Source: Oscillospiraceae bacterium
GTDB taxonomy: Bacteria > Bacillota > Clostridia > Oscillospirales > Oscillospiraceae
DNA length: 64,000 bases
Assembly: GCA_009787625.1 (NCBI GenBank)
Contig: WQSX01000005.1
Coordinates: forward strand, 1-64,000
Reading direction: 5' to 3'
Shown: positions 16,293-26,211 of the stretch, piece by piece
Layout of the letters: every line of letters begins with the position of its first letter
How positions within the stretch are numbered: the stretch's first letter is position 1
The notes under the pieces: generated by a model
Seen by the model: the letters and a program-made list of their open reading frames with translations, nothing else
What the model was told of the DNA's origin: nothing
The model's database searches: none
Program-made: the position numbers and the translations under genes

Positions 16293-19200
16293 TTATAGAT
16301 TTTTGCGTAAGCTCTCCAGTGCGTCTAACGACTGTTTAAAGCTGAGTGTGGAGACATATTCGAACAATTCGTTTGCACCGGGGGTTCTTTTTATTTCGTC
16401 TAGTAGGTCTAGGCAGTCTACATTGTTGGTTTCTAGTAGCGGCTTTAGTTTATCGAGCAAGGTAAGCGACTCCTCTTTGCTCAATTTATCTGTTTTTCCC
16501 GTTTCCAATCCCAATTTTTGCTCTACCTCGCCGAAATACATTAAGATTCGATTTATCTCATTTCCAATTTCATATAGAATAGATCTCGGCGGCATGTCTC
16601 CTTTGTCGAGAATTCTTTCAAGCCGCAGAGCTATGTTTGATAAGGTGGTGAGTTTGAGTAAGCCTGCAACGCCTTTTAGGCTATGAGCTAAAATATGTGC
16701 CGACCGTAAATCGCCCGTGTCTATTTGGTTGCAGAGTTTTTCATATGTGTTCTCATGCTTTTTCATAAAGTCACGGCGTAGTTCGGTCGTAAGCTCATCG
16801 CTGTTTTGGAATGCCATTATATCTCCCACATTCATGCGGTCGCTCTCTTTTCTCGCCTTGTTCACAACTTCAGGCGGATGCTTGTCTCTTATATTTTTAA
16901 GTAAAACTGCGTTTAGAATCTTCGTTTGAATTGGCTTTGATACAAAACCGTCAAAGCCTTTTTTTATGAATTCCTGCGCTTGTCCAATCATTGCGTTTGC
17001 GGTTAGGGCAATTATTGGGTTTGTGTAACCCAGCTCACGCATGATTAGCATTGCAGCAATGCCGCTCATATCATTCATCATATGATCCATGAATACTATG
17101 TCATAAACATTGCCCTGCTTGATTAATTCAATCGCTTCATTACCTCCCACGCATGTTGTTACGTTTAAGTCGTAAAATGCAAGCAGACCTTTTGCAACAT
17201 ATAGGTTCGCTTCAACATCATCGACAACCAGCACACTGCCGTAAGGCATCGGCTCGGGCGTAAATGAAAACTTTTTGCTCTCAAGCAACTCTGATTCGTC
17301 AAAGTTTTCAAGACGCACTGCGGTTTCTCTGCCTATCACCTCTGTTACCTCGGCAAGTTTTTGGGGAATTGAGAGTGATACTTTTGTGCCGACTCCAACT
17401 TCGCTCTGTACGTCGATGTTCGCTTCCATCAGGCTGAGCAGACTGAATACAACAGGCATTCCAAGCCCTGTGCCGCTGACTTCACGATTTCCGCTTTCGT
17501 GAAAACGCGCATATTCATTGTTTTTCAGAATCTCCACCTGTTCTTTTGTCATGCCGTACCCTGTGTCGGTTATGGTGATTTCAAGATTTACGAGTTCATC
17601 GCTTTCATCATGCTCTACACACCGCACTTTCATCTCCACACAGCCCGATACTGTATACTTAAATGCGTTCGACAGCAGGTTTGTTAGCACTTGTTTAATT
17701 CTGAGCATGTCGCCGATTAGCAATGCGGGGGTGTTGTTGTCAACATTCAACTTAAACTTTATTTTTTCGTTTGAATAAAACTCAGGGTGCATCTGCGTGA
17801 CTTCACTAATCATGGAGACGACTTCGTATTCCTCTGCAAACACTTCCATTTTGCCGGCTTCGAGTTTTGATAGGTCAAGCAAGTCGTTGACTATATTTAG
17901 GAGCCTGCCGGCGGCATTGTTTATTTTTGTTAGGGATTCTTTCATTTTTATGGAGAGATTTGAGTCTTGCAGCTCAATCTCGGAAATGCCTAAGACAGCG
18001 GATATTGGGGTGCGGATTTCATGGCTCATTCTGGCCAAAAATCTGCTCTTTGCCCTGTTACTCTCCTCTACAACGTCCATGCGTTTAACTTCGTCCATTG
18101 CTTTTCTCAGCTCGGTGACGTTTTTTGTGTATGAAATGACAACAGGGTCGTTATTGAGAATCATGCATACGGCATCTACTTCAGTTTGCATCGGATTTCC
18201 GTCCGGGTCGATGTCCTCGTATTCAAAGCAGTTGGAGCCGTCGTCAAATGCTTTTTTGACATTTCGCATAAAATCCTCAAGGGTTTCGCCATACCTGAGT
18301 TTGTGATCGGTAAAGTTATCTATGAATTCTTTTTTACCTGAATAGCCATACATCTCAGCAGTTGTTTTGTTGCATTCGATAACGTTGAAGTTTGTATCCC
18401 AGATTTCAACCGCAAGTGGGGTTGCGTCAAGCATGGCTTGGATACGCACACTGAGTTCTCTATCTTGCTTTTTTCGTTCCTGCTCACGTGCAAGCTCACG
18501 TTCAAGGCGCAGTGTGTTTTCAAGTATCCGCATGTCAAGCGAGTATACTGCGCAGACAAATTCATCACGCATGATAAATCTTGTTCCCACTATTTCAGTA
18601 GGGATGGATTCACCGTCCACGAGGTGAGTCCACTGCGCTCTGCTGACGCTGTCGTCGGCAAACATATCTTTTAGAATCTCCGTGGCTTTTTCTGTTGAGC
18701 GTGTTCCGCATGATTGAAATTCCGGGGAGAATTCAAAGAACCTGCTCAGTGCTTCACTTTTCTCAGGGGTCTGCAAAAAGTCAAGCATTGCCTGATTGCA
18801 ATCGATTATTTCAAATTTTTCATTCCACAAGCTACCCGGTATCGGTATCGAGTTGTACATCATACGTTGGACGTACATGGCTTCGCTCTCACGTTTTTCT
18901 GCATCGAGTTTGTCGGTTATTGGTACTATTATCCTGTTTCGCAGGAAGAAGAACATCACTGCAACCAGTGAAAATACGACAACCGCTGTTGTTATTACTT
19001 GTGTCATTATCGCCTGCTGCATGGGGACGGAGGCAACTGTTGCCGGCACGATTACTGCGAGTGACCAGTTGTTTGATTCAAGTGGGAGCTTAATAAAATA
19101 TGAGGTCACACCCGTATCGTAGACAAACTGCACGATGCTTTCGCCCGCTTCAAAGAGTTCGGGCAACTCTGCATATGGGTGTTTGTTAAATAGGTAGTAA

Positions 19201-19913
19201 AATCCGTTTCCTGTGGGCATAAGGTCACGGTTTGGGTGAAATATAATTTCGCCTGCCGGTCCGAGCAACATAAAGTCTCCGTCATTTCCCTGCTCAAGAG
19301 CTATCAGCATTTCTTCAACTGAGTCCATATCAAGATTTGATGCGGCGACACCTTTTTGCCCGGTCCAGTTTTCTATATGCCTTGCCACTGTCGCTGTGAT
19401 TCTTCCTGTTTCGACTGATGCATACGGCAGGGTTGTCACTATTTCGTCGTTATGGCTTTCCGCCAATATCCACCATGGGCGCTGCGTGTTCACAAACCAT
19501 TCGGGCGGTTCCCATCCCGAACTACTGTAAAACGAGCCGTCCTCAAGTGCAACCCATAGTGCAGTAGCGTGTTCTAATGTATCCGCGGTTCTTTCGATTA
19601 TGTCTTGATAGTAATCCCGCCCTACAAACGGCAATACGTTGGTAAGGCTTTCAACAATGATACTATGATGTACAAATAGTTCGTCAAGTTGTGCCGCATG
19701 ATTGACTCTTTGCTGATAAATACTGTCAAGAATGTTGTCGTAGACGACATCTCGCACAATGGCGTGGATAAATATGTATGCCACAATAGTACCCACAACA
19801 GTAAAAACTGCCATGAGCAAGATAAGTTTATGATTGAGTTTCATCGATTTACCAATCCTCAGCATACATCCTCTCCTAATGTTGTTTTTATGCATGAAGT
19901 CTAAGTTATCCAT
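16293..19913 (-). CDS. Hybrid sensor histidine kinase (Cache-like sensor, PAS, HisKA, HATPase, REC, Hpt)
   Basis: ARMSHEIRTPISAVLG; GTGLGMPVVFSLL; FMDHMMNDMSG; AHSLKGVAGLL; translation start may be further in (MLRIGKSMKL). Confidence 0.92.
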   Translation of the reverse strand: MDNLDFMHKNNIRRGCMLRIGKSMKLNHKLILLMAVFTVVGTIVAYIFIHAIVRDVVYDNILDSIYQQRVNHAAQLDELFVHHSIIVESLTNVLPFVGRDYYQDIIERTADTLEHATALWVALEDGSFYSSSGWEPPEWFVNTQRPWWILAESHNDEIVTTLPYASVETGRITATVARHIENWTGQKGVAASNLDMDSVEEMLIALEQGNDGDFMLLGPAGEIIFHPNRDLMPTGNGFYYLFNKHPYAELPELFEAGESIVQFVYDTGVTSYFIKLPLESNNWSLAVIVPATVASVPMQQAIMTQVITTAVVVFSLVAVMFFFLRNRIIVPITDKLDAEKRESEAMYVQRMMYNSIPIPGSLWNEKFEIIDCNQAMLDFLQTPEKSEALSRFFEFSPEFQSCGTRSTEKATEILKDMFADDSVSRAQWTHLVDGESIPTEIVGTRFIMRDEFVCAVYSLDMRILENTLRLERELAREQERKKQDRELSVRIQAMLDATPLAVEIWDTNFNVIECNKTTAEMYGYSGKKEFIDNFTDHKLRYGETLEDFMRNVKKAFDDGSNCFEYEDIDPDGNPMQTEVDAVCMILNNDPVVISYTKNVTELRKAMDEVKRMDVVEESNRAKSRFLARMSHEIRTPISAVLGISEIELQDSNLSIKMKESLTKINNAAGRLLNIVNDLLDLSKLEAGKMEVFAEEYEVVSMISEVTQMHPEFYSNEKIKFKLNVDNNTPALLIGDMLRIKQVLTNLLSNAFKYTVSGCVEMKVRCVEHDESDELVNLEITITDTGYGMTKEQVEILKNNEYARFHESGNREVSGTGLGMPVVFSLLSLMEANIDVQSEVGVGTKVSLSIPQKLAEVTEVIGRETAVRLENFDESELLESKKFSFTPEPMPYGSVLVVDDVEANLYVAKGLLAFYDLNVTTCVGGNEAIELIKQGNVYDIVFMDHMMNDMSGIAAMLIMRELGYTNPIIALTANAMIGQAQEFIKKGFDGFVSKPIQTKILNAVLLKNIRDKHPPEVVNKARKESDRMNVGDIMAFQNSDELTTELRRDFMKKHENTYEKLCNQIDTGDLRSAHILAHSLKGVAGLLKLTTLSNIALRLERILDKGDMPPRSILYEIGNEINRILMYFGEVEQKLGLETGKTDKLSKEESLTLLDKLKPLLETNNVDCLDLLDEIKRTPGANELFEYVSTLSFKQSLDALESLRKNL

Positions 19914-19962
19914 TATAAATCAATCACGAATAAAACACAAATAAAAAATTTACAGACATTTT

Positions 19963-19991
19963 TTGAACTAATATGTTAAAATGGATAGCAT
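19963..19991 (+). promoter_or_regulatory. Sigma-A-like promoter TTGAAC-17-TAGCAT
   Basis: Upstream of the LDH/MDH-family gene. Confidence 0.5.
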
Positions 19992-20024
19992 AGGTATTTT
20001 TATTTTCCGGAAAGGGGTTTCTTT

Positions 20025-20993
20025 ATGAATTCTTTAATTGACACACGGCGTAAGTTTTCTCGTAAGGTTTGTATTATTGGTGTTGGGTACGTTGGAGCTA
20101 GCATTGCCTATGCTTTGAAGCTTAAAGAAATAGCGCATGAAATTGTGCTTATTGATAAGGATATTTCTAAGGCTGAGGCTGAGCTTATGGATCTGCGGCA
20201 TGGTATTTCTTACATGGGTTCAGCTATTATTCGAGTTGGTGATTTTAGCGATATTTCAGGGGCGGACCTCATTGTCGTTACAGCGGGTCTAAACAGAAAG
20301 CCTGACCAGTCTCGGCTTGATTTGGCTGCGGATAACATCAAAATCACAAAGGACATTTCTCTTGAAATACAGAAGTATTACACTTCGGGTGTGGTTTTGA
20401 TTGTCAGCAATCCGAATGATGTGTTGACTTTTAAGATGAGTCAGTGGCTTGGACTTCCTCGCGGCATGGTTTTTGGAACCGGGTGTACTCTTGATGAGGC
20501 TCGGTTTGTCAGTGTCGTCGCCGATTATCTCAACGTTAAACCAAATGCAGTTATTTCGCAGGTTATCGGCGAGCATGGCGATACACAGGTTCCGCTTTGG
20601 AGCAAAACCAGTGTAACCGGTGTGCCTATTGTTGAGTATTGTAATGCTATTGATATCCGGTTTGGCGATGATGAGCGCCTTAAGGTTGAAGAGACTACAC
20701 GCAAAATGGCAGTTTCCATTATTCGCGGTAAGCAGAGAACGCATTATGGCATTGCCTCTTGCATGTGTTTTATTGCAGATGCGGTTTTGAGTCGCCGGGC
20801 AACTGTTTTGTGTGTTACCAGCACCTTGGATGGTGAATACGGGCTTAAAAATGTGGCTCTCAGCGTGCCTACAGTTGTTGACCATATGGGTGCCTCTCGG
20901 CGCCTTGAAGAGTCTATCACCGACCTTGAGTTTTCACGGCTGAAGGCTTCTGCTGAGGCTGTTCGTACTGTTATAGAGCAGATGCCGACCTAG
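20025..20993 (+). CDS. L-lactate/malate dehydrogenase family protein
   Basis: IGVGYVGASIAYAL; GEHGDTQVPLWS; mobile loop AGLNRKPDQSRLDL. Confidence 0.88.
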   Translation: MNSLIDTRRKFSRKVCIIGVGYVGASIAYALKLKEIAHEIVLIDKDISKAEAELMDLRHGISYMGSAIIRVGDFSDISGADLIVVTAGLNRKPDQSRLDLAADNIKITKDISLEIQKYYTSGVVLIVSNPNDVLTFKMSQWLGLPRGMVFGTGCTLDEARFVSVVADYLNVKPNAVISQVIGEHGDTQVPLWSKTSVTGVPIVEYCNAIDIRFGDDERLKVEETTRKMAVSIIRGKQRTHYGIASCMCFIADAVLSRRATVLCVTSTLDGEYGLKNVALSVPTVVDHMGASRRLEESITDLEFSRLKASAEAVRTVIEQMPT

Positions 20994-21751
20994 CCGCCTA
21001 TTACTCTGAATCTGTTGTATCTGTGGTCTATCAGTTCATCTATTTGCATGGCTGAGTACTTTTTCACTGCTTCCATCAGTTCTCTTTTTAGGACGTCCAT
21101 TAATGCTTCGTTTTCTGATATTATTTTTTCTATGATTTTTAGTTCGTGTAGGTCTGCGGGGGTGAGCTTTAGGCATTCGCTGGCTTCTTCCGCTCTTGCA
21201 CTGTCTTTCCAGAGTATGCTGGCGCAACCCTCGGGTGAGATTACTGAGTATATTGAGTTTTCCAGCATCCAAACTTCGTTTGCCGCCGCCAGTGCCAGTG
21301 CTCCGCCGCTACCACCTTCTCCGATTATTATTGATATAATCGGGGTTTGAAGTGACATCATCTCTGTTAGGTTTTCTGCTATCGCCTGCCCTTGCCCGCG
21401 CTCTTCTGCTCCGATTCCGCAGTATGCACCCGACGTGTCTATGAAGCAAATTACGGGTCTGCCGAATTTTTCGGCAAGTTTCATCTGGCGCAGAGCTTTT
21501 CTGTATCCTTCGGGGTGCGCTGAGCCGAAGTTTCGGTGCGAGCGCTCTTTTATGGTGTGACCTTTTTCTATGCCTATAACCGTGACCGGGATGCCATTGA
21601 GATATGCGAGCCCACTTACTATTGCCCTGTCGTCTGCAAATCGGCGGTCGCCGTGCATTTCCATAAACTCTGTGAAAATTCCGTCAATCATGTCTAGTGA
21701 GGTAAATCTATCTTTCGCCCGCGCAGCAAGTACCTTTTCATATGATGTCAT
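20990..21751 (-). CDS. accA: Acetyl-CoA carboxylase carboxyltransferase subunit alpha
   Basis: RFADDRAIVSGLAYLNGIPVTVIGIEKG; GEGGSGGALALA. Confidence 0.95.
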   Translation of the reverse strand: MTSYEKVLAARAKDRFTSLDMIDGIFTEFMEMHGDRRFADDRAIVSGLAYLNGIPVTVIGIEKGHTIKERSHRNFGSAHPEGYRKALRQMKLAEKFGRPVICFIDTSGAYCGIGAEERGQGQAIAENLTEMMSLQTPIISIIIGEGGSGGALALAAANEVWMLENSIYSVISPEGCASILWKDSARAEEASECLKLTPADLHELKIIEKIISENEALMDVLKRELMEAVKKYSAMQIDELIDHRYNRFRVIGG

Positions 21752-21753
21752 GA

Positions 21754-22605
21754 TTAGTAGCCCCTCCTTGCATGAATTTTTAGAAGACTTCCTAAGTAGG
21801 CTCTTTGGCGTAGCCTTGATACTATTTGGTCTATAAAGCCGTGCTCCAGTTGGAACTCGGCTTTTTGAAAGCCGTGGGGGAGTCTTTTCCGGATTGTTTG
21901 CTCTATTACTCTGGGGCCTGCAAAACCTATCAGTGCGTTTGGCTCTGAGAGAATTATGTCTGCTTGCATGGCAAAGCTCGCTGTAACGCCGCCTGTTGTC
22001 GGGTCGGTGAGCACACAGATATAGAGGTTGCCCGCTTCGCTGTGCCGCTTAACTGCGCCACTTGTTTTTGCCATTTGCATCAGCGAGACAACACCCTCTT
22101 GCATACGCGCTCCGCCTGAGACTGCGTAACCGATTACGGGGATGTTTTGCTTTAGTGCACGCTCGAATGTGCGGGTTATCTTTTCCCCTGCAACGCTTCC
22201 CATGCTTCCCATCATAAATGCGGGCTCCATCACGAAAATACCGATTTTGTTGCCCTCAATTTCGCATTCTCCGCTAACTACTGCGTCAGACTCTGAGCTT
22301 TGGAGCTTCGCCGCTTCGAGCTTTTCTTCATAGCCGGGGAATCCGAGAATGTTTGTTGGGACTAAATCCTTATCAAATTCAACGAACGTGCCGGGGTCTG
22401 ATATCATGTGGATTCGTTGGCGGGCATTCATTTTGAAGTGGTGGCGGCAGTATGGGCAGACAAATGCGGCTTCTTTTAGTTGGTCTGCGAGGATTGTTTT
22501 TTTGCACTTGACGCATGGTATGGTCTCATCTTCAACTATGTCGCTGACACCGGGTGCATGTTTGCCGTGCCCCTCAAGTGCATTTTTCGGTTTTCTGAAA
22601 ATCAT
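21754..22605 (-). CDS. accD: Acetyl-CoA carboxylase carboxyltransferase subunit beta
   Basis: CVKCKKTILADQLKEAAFVCPYCRHHFKM Zn ribbon; GGARMQEGVVSLMQMAKTS. Confidence 0.96.
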   Translation of the reverse strand: MIFRKPKNALEGHGKHAPGVSDIVEDETIPCVKCKKTILADQLKEAAFVCPYCRHHFKMNARQRIHMISDPGTFVEFDKDLVPTNILGFPGYEEKLEAAKLQSSESDAVVSGECEIEGNKIGIFVMEPAFMMGSMGSVAGEKITRTFERALKQNIPVIGYAVSGGARMQEGVVSLMQMAKTSGAVKRHSEAGNLYICVLTDPTTGGVTASFAMQADIILSEPNALIGFAGPRVIEQTIRKRLPHGFQKAEFQLEHGFIDQIVSRLRQRAYLGSLLKIHARRGY

Positions 22606-22619
22606 ATGTTTTCACCCCA

Positions 22620-23960
22620 TTATTTTATATACTTCAATAAATAATCCGTTGTGTAGGTGCCGTCTTGGAATTCTTCTGTAGACATCAGTTCGTCTTGGAA
22701 TGAGCCTGTGTTTGTCACTCCTTGAATTATTAGCTCGCATAATGATGCTTTCATTTTTCTGATTGCCTCGTCTCTTGTATTGGCATAGACTATTAGTTTT
22801 CCTATCATTGAGTCATAAAACGGCGGGATTGTGTAGCCTTGATAGATTGCTGAGTCAAAGCGCACCCATGGGCCACTTGGGACGTGGAGCATTTCTACTT
22901 TTCCGCCTGAGGGCCTAAATGCGTTATATGGATCCTCTGCATTTATTCTGCACTCGATTGCGTGACCTGTCAGCTTTATATCTTCTTGGGTAAAGTCCAG
23001 CTTCATACCTGAGGCTAGGCGGATTTGCCATTTTACGAGGTCTACCATTGTCACCATCTCTGTGACGGGGTGCTCAACTTGCAGGCGTGTGTTCATTTCC
23101 ATGAAGTAGAAGTCTTGAGTTTTCGGGTCGTAGAGGTATTCAATGGTGCCTGCTCCTCTGTAGCTCACTGATTGCCCTGCTTGGATTGATGCGTCAATCA
23201 TCTTTTTTCTAGTCTCGTCTGACAGAACAACTGCGGGGCTTTCTTCTATGAGTTTTTGGTTTTTGCGTTGGGTTGAACAGTCACGCTCGCCAAGGCAGAC
23301 TACGTTACCGTGGTTATCCGCTAAAAGTTGCATTTCAATGTGTTTCACGGGTAGTAGGAATTTTTCCATGTACACAGCCCCATCACCGAATGCTGAGGTT
23401 GCTTCAGCCGTTGCTGTGTTGAATGCAGATTCAAGTTCTTCCATATTTTCAACTTGGCGTATGCCTTTTCCACCGCCGCCGCTACGTGCTTTTATGAGTA
23501 GTGGGAAGCCTATTTTTTTCGCTTCCTTTTTCACTTGCTCAAGGCTCTCTACTAAATCGCATCCGGGAATTACGGGTACTCCTGCTTCTCGCATGGTTTT
23601 TCTCGCCATATCTTTGTCGCCCATTTTTGAGAGCGTTTCGGGGTCGGGGCCTATAAATACGATTCCGTGTTCACTGCATAACTGTGCAAATTCGGCGTTT
23701 TCCGACATGAATCCGTAGCCGGGATGAATTGCCTCTGCTTTTGATGCAAGTGCCGCCGATACAACCGCTTGTTTGTTGAGATAACTGTCTTTTGAGAGCG
23801 ACCCGCCGATGCAGTAGCTCTCGTCTGCAAGACTCACATGCAGAGAGTTGCGGTCAGCTTCAGAAAATACTGCAACGCTTGCAATTCCCATTTCTTTACA
23901 TGCCCTGATAACACGGACAGCTATTTCTCCTCGGTTTGCTATAAGGATTTTTGAAAACAT
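22620..23960 (-). CDS. accC: Biotin carboxylase
   Basis: MFSKILIANRGEIAVRVIRACKEMGI; ATP-grasp motifs. Confidence 0.97.
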   Translation of the reverse strand: MFSKILIANRGEIAVRVIRACKEMGIASVAVFSEADRNSLHVSLADESYCIGGSLSKDSYLNKQAVVSAALASKAEAIHPGYGFMSENAEFAQLCSEHGIVFIGPDPETLSKMGDKDMARKTMREAGVPVIPGCDLVESLEQVKKEAKKIGFPLLIKARSGGGGKGIRQVENMEELESAFNTATAEATSAFGDGAVYMEKFLLPVKHIEMQLLADNHGNVVCLGERDCSTQRKNQKLIEESPAVVLSDETRKKMIDASIQAGQSVSYRGAGTIEYLYDPKTQDFYFMEMNTRLQVEHPVTEMVTMVDLVKWQIRLASGMKLDFTQEDIKLTGHAIECRINAEDPYNAFRPSGGKVEMLHVPSGPWVRFDSAIYQGYTIPPFYDSMIGKLIVYANTRDEAIRKMKASLCELIIQGVTNTGSFQDELMSTEEFQDGTYTTDYLLKYIK

Positions 23961-23997
23961 TTTTTCCTCCGTTTTATTTGACTTTTTCGGAACAAAT

Positions 23998-24039
23998 CAC
24001 CCGCCGCCTGCGGGCGGCACCCTCTTTTCTAAAGAGGGT
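23998..24039. repeat. Dispersed intergenic repeat (copy 1): CACCCGCC..GCGGGCGGCACCCTCTTTTCTAAAGAGGGT
   Basis: Near-identical copy at 29063-29101; two hairpins. Confidence 0.8.
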
Positions 24040-24057
24040 CGGGTTGGCTACTTCTTT

Positions 24058-24465
24058 TTATGCGAGTGCGAAAGACAATTCGCCTTTTATGCATAGCTTT
24101 CCGTTTACTTTGCCTTCACCTTTCATGAAATAAAAGGGGCCTTTTTGATTTGTTTTTGTTGTTCGGAATTCTATTGTGTCGCCTGGTTTTACCATGCCTT
24201 TGAACTTGACATTTGTTAGCCCTGTGAAATATGGGGTTTTGTTTTCGCCTTCCATGTTCACAAGTAGACATGAGGATTGCGCCAGCATTTCACATAGAAT
24301 TACGCCTGGGACAACAGGGTTTTCGGGGAAGTGTCCCTGCAGAAAAAATTCATCACCTCTTACTGTGTAGCGACCTATGGATACTTCTCCGTCCAGCTCC
24401 GCCTCATCAAGCAATAACATTGGCTCCCTATGCGGGAGTATTTTTTTTAATTCGTCTCTTTTCAT
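24058..24465 (-). CDS. fabZ: 3-hydroxyacyl-ACP dehydratase FabZ
   Basis: LPHREPMLLLDEA; QGHFPENPVVPGVILCEMLAQ. Confidence 0.95.
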   Translation of the reverse strand: MKRDELKKILPHREPMLLLDEAELDGEVSIGRYTVRGDEFFLQGHFPENPVVPGVILCEMLAQSSCLLVNMEGENKTPYFTGLTNVKFKGMVKPGDTIEFRTTKTNQKGPFYFMKGEGKVNGKLCIKGELSFALA

Positions 24466-24468
24466 GAT

Positions 24469-24933
24469 TTACCTCAACTTAAACAGTACTTGTCCGAATT
24501 CTGCTATGTCTCCGTTTTTTATGCAGATGTCTACAATTTCACCGTCATGTTCGGAGATTACTTCGTTCATCAACTTCATTGCTTCGATTATGCAGAGTAC
24601 ATCACCTTTTTTTATTTTCTTACCGATACTGATGAACGGCTCAGAATCGGGGGATGCCGCTGAATAGTATACGCCTACGAGCGGAGATGTGATTTCTGTA
24701 AAGTTACCCGGTTCGCTTGCAGGGATGCCTTCTTGCTGTGGTGCTTCTTGCGCTATAGGATTTGAGGCCATCGCTATCGGGAATGGTGCACCGGGAAAAG
24801 GAGCTCCGATTGGTCCGAATGCTGATGCTTGGCGCTCTACGCGGATGCGGTTTTCGCCTTTGCCCACTTCGATTGCTGTTAGGTTGTTTGTGTTTATCAG
24901 GTCTGCCAGTGCTTTTACATTTTCAAAGTTCAT
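24469..24933 (-). CDS. accB: Biotin carboxyl carrier protein
   Basis: Biotinylation motif CIIEAMKLMNEV. Confidence 0.96.
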   Translation of the reverse strand: MNFENVKALADLINTNNLTAIEVGKGENRIRVERQASAFGPIGAPFPGAPFPIAMASNPIAQEAPQQEGIPASEPGNFTEITSPLVGVYYSAASPDSEPFISIGKKIKKGDVLCIIEAMKLMNEVISEHDGEIVDICIKNGDIAEFGQVLFKLR

Positions 24934-24943
24934 TGTTTTTCTC

Positions 24944-26194
24944 CTATATCTTGTTTAGTACTATTGCGGCGTTGTGTCCGCCGAATCCGAGTGATATTGA
25001 GATTGCTTTGTCTATTTTTTGTTCTCTTGCCGTGTTTGGCACGTAGTTTAGGTCGCATTCGGGGTCTGCTTCTTTGTAGTTCGCTGTGGGGTGAATTATA
25101 CCTGTTTCCAGTGTTTTAACCGCCGCTATTGCTTCTGCTCCACCTGCGGCTCCGAGCATGTGACCTATCATGGATTTTGTGGCACTTATTGGTATCTTGT
25201 ATGCCAAATCTCCGAAAACAGTTTTGATTGCATGTGTCTCTGCTTTGTCGTTGAGTGGCGTTGATGTGCCGTGTGGGTTTATGTATAGATTCTCATCTGC
25301 TGTGAGTTTTGATTCTGCCATGGCGAGTTTCATGAGATTTACCGCACCTGCCGCTTCGGGGTGGGGTGCTGTAATGTGGTGCGCATCGTCGGTGTTTCCG
25401 TAACCACTGATTTCGCAGTATATTTTTGCTCCGCGTTTTTTTGCGTTTTCATATTCTTCCAAAACGAGAATTCCTGCACCTTCACCCATGACAAAACCGT
25501 CTCTGCGTCTGTCGAACGGCATAGAGCTATTGTCAGGGTCGTTTGTTGTGGACAGAGCTTGGCAGTTTATGAATCCGCCGATGGCAAGCGGGTTAACCGT
25601 CGCTTCGGCTCCGCCTGTTATTATCGCATCGGCATATCCGTGTTTTATTGCTCGAAACGCTTCGCCGATTGAGTGTGTTCCTGAAGCGCACGCAGTTACT
25701 ATTGGTAGGTTCGGTCCCATTGCGCCGTATTTCATCGCTACCAAGGCTGAACCCATGTTTGCTATCATCATCGGGATGAAAAGTGGGGATATTCGCTGTG
25801 CGCCTTTGGTTAACATCGTTTCGGTGTTGTTTACAAATGTTGAGATGCCGCCAATGCCTGAGCCTATGTATACGCCGAGCCTTTCAGGTGGCACTGCTCC
25901 TACGATGCCGCTCTCTTCAACCGCTTGCGTTGCCGCGGCAATGGCGTATTGTGCAAACAGGTCAGTGCGTCGCACCTCACTTTTTTCAATGTACTTTGTT
26001 GGGTCAAAGTCTTTTACTTCAGCCGCGATGTGTACCTTTAGCTCTGATGCGTCAAACTTTGTAATTTTGGCAAAGCCGTGCTTCCCGTCTGTAAGTGTCT
26101 GCCAAAATGTCTTGACATCGTTCCCAACCGGAGTTATACATCCGAGTCCCGTAATAACTACTCGTCTCATTGATTTGACCATTCCTTTCAGCAT
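24944..26194 (-). CDS. fabF: Beta-ketoacyl-ACP synthase II
   Basis: RRVVITGLGCITPVGNDV; TACASGTHSIGEAFRAIKHG. Confidence 0.96.
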   Translation of the reverse strand: MLKGMVKSMRRVVITGLGCITPVGNDVKTFWQTLTDGKHGFAKITKFDASELKVHIAAEVKDFDPTKYIEKSEVRRTDLFAQYAIAAATQAVEESGIVGAVPPERLGVYIGSGIGGISTFVNNTETMLTKGAQRISPLFIPMMIANMGSALVAMKYGAMGPNLPIVTACASGTHSIGEAFRAIKHGYADAIITGGAEATVNPLAIGGFINCQALSTTNDPDNSSMPFDRRRDGFVMGEGAGILVLEEYENAKKRGAKIYCEISGYGNTDDAHHITAPHPEAAGAVNLMKLAMAESKLTADENLYINPHGTSTPLNDKAETHAIKTVFGDLAYKIPISATKSMIGHMLGAAGGAEAIAAVKTLETGIIHPTANYKEADPECDLNYVPNTAREQKIDKAISISLGFGGHNAAIVLNKI

Positions 26195-26211
26195 TTTATA
26201 AGTTGCATAAT

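Noticed and set aside
20289-20885. 198-aa minus-strand ORF opposite LDH/MDH gene
   Set aside because: Antisense to a conserved enzyme; no domain support
23335-23352. parS-like TGTTTCACGGGTAGTA
   Set aside because: Only the left half matches the TGTTNCACGTGAAACA consensus and it lies inside accC
25488-26201. 237-aa plus-strand ORF antisense to fabF
   Set aside because: Shadow of a confidently identified FabF; no recognisable domain and composition typical of antisense frames
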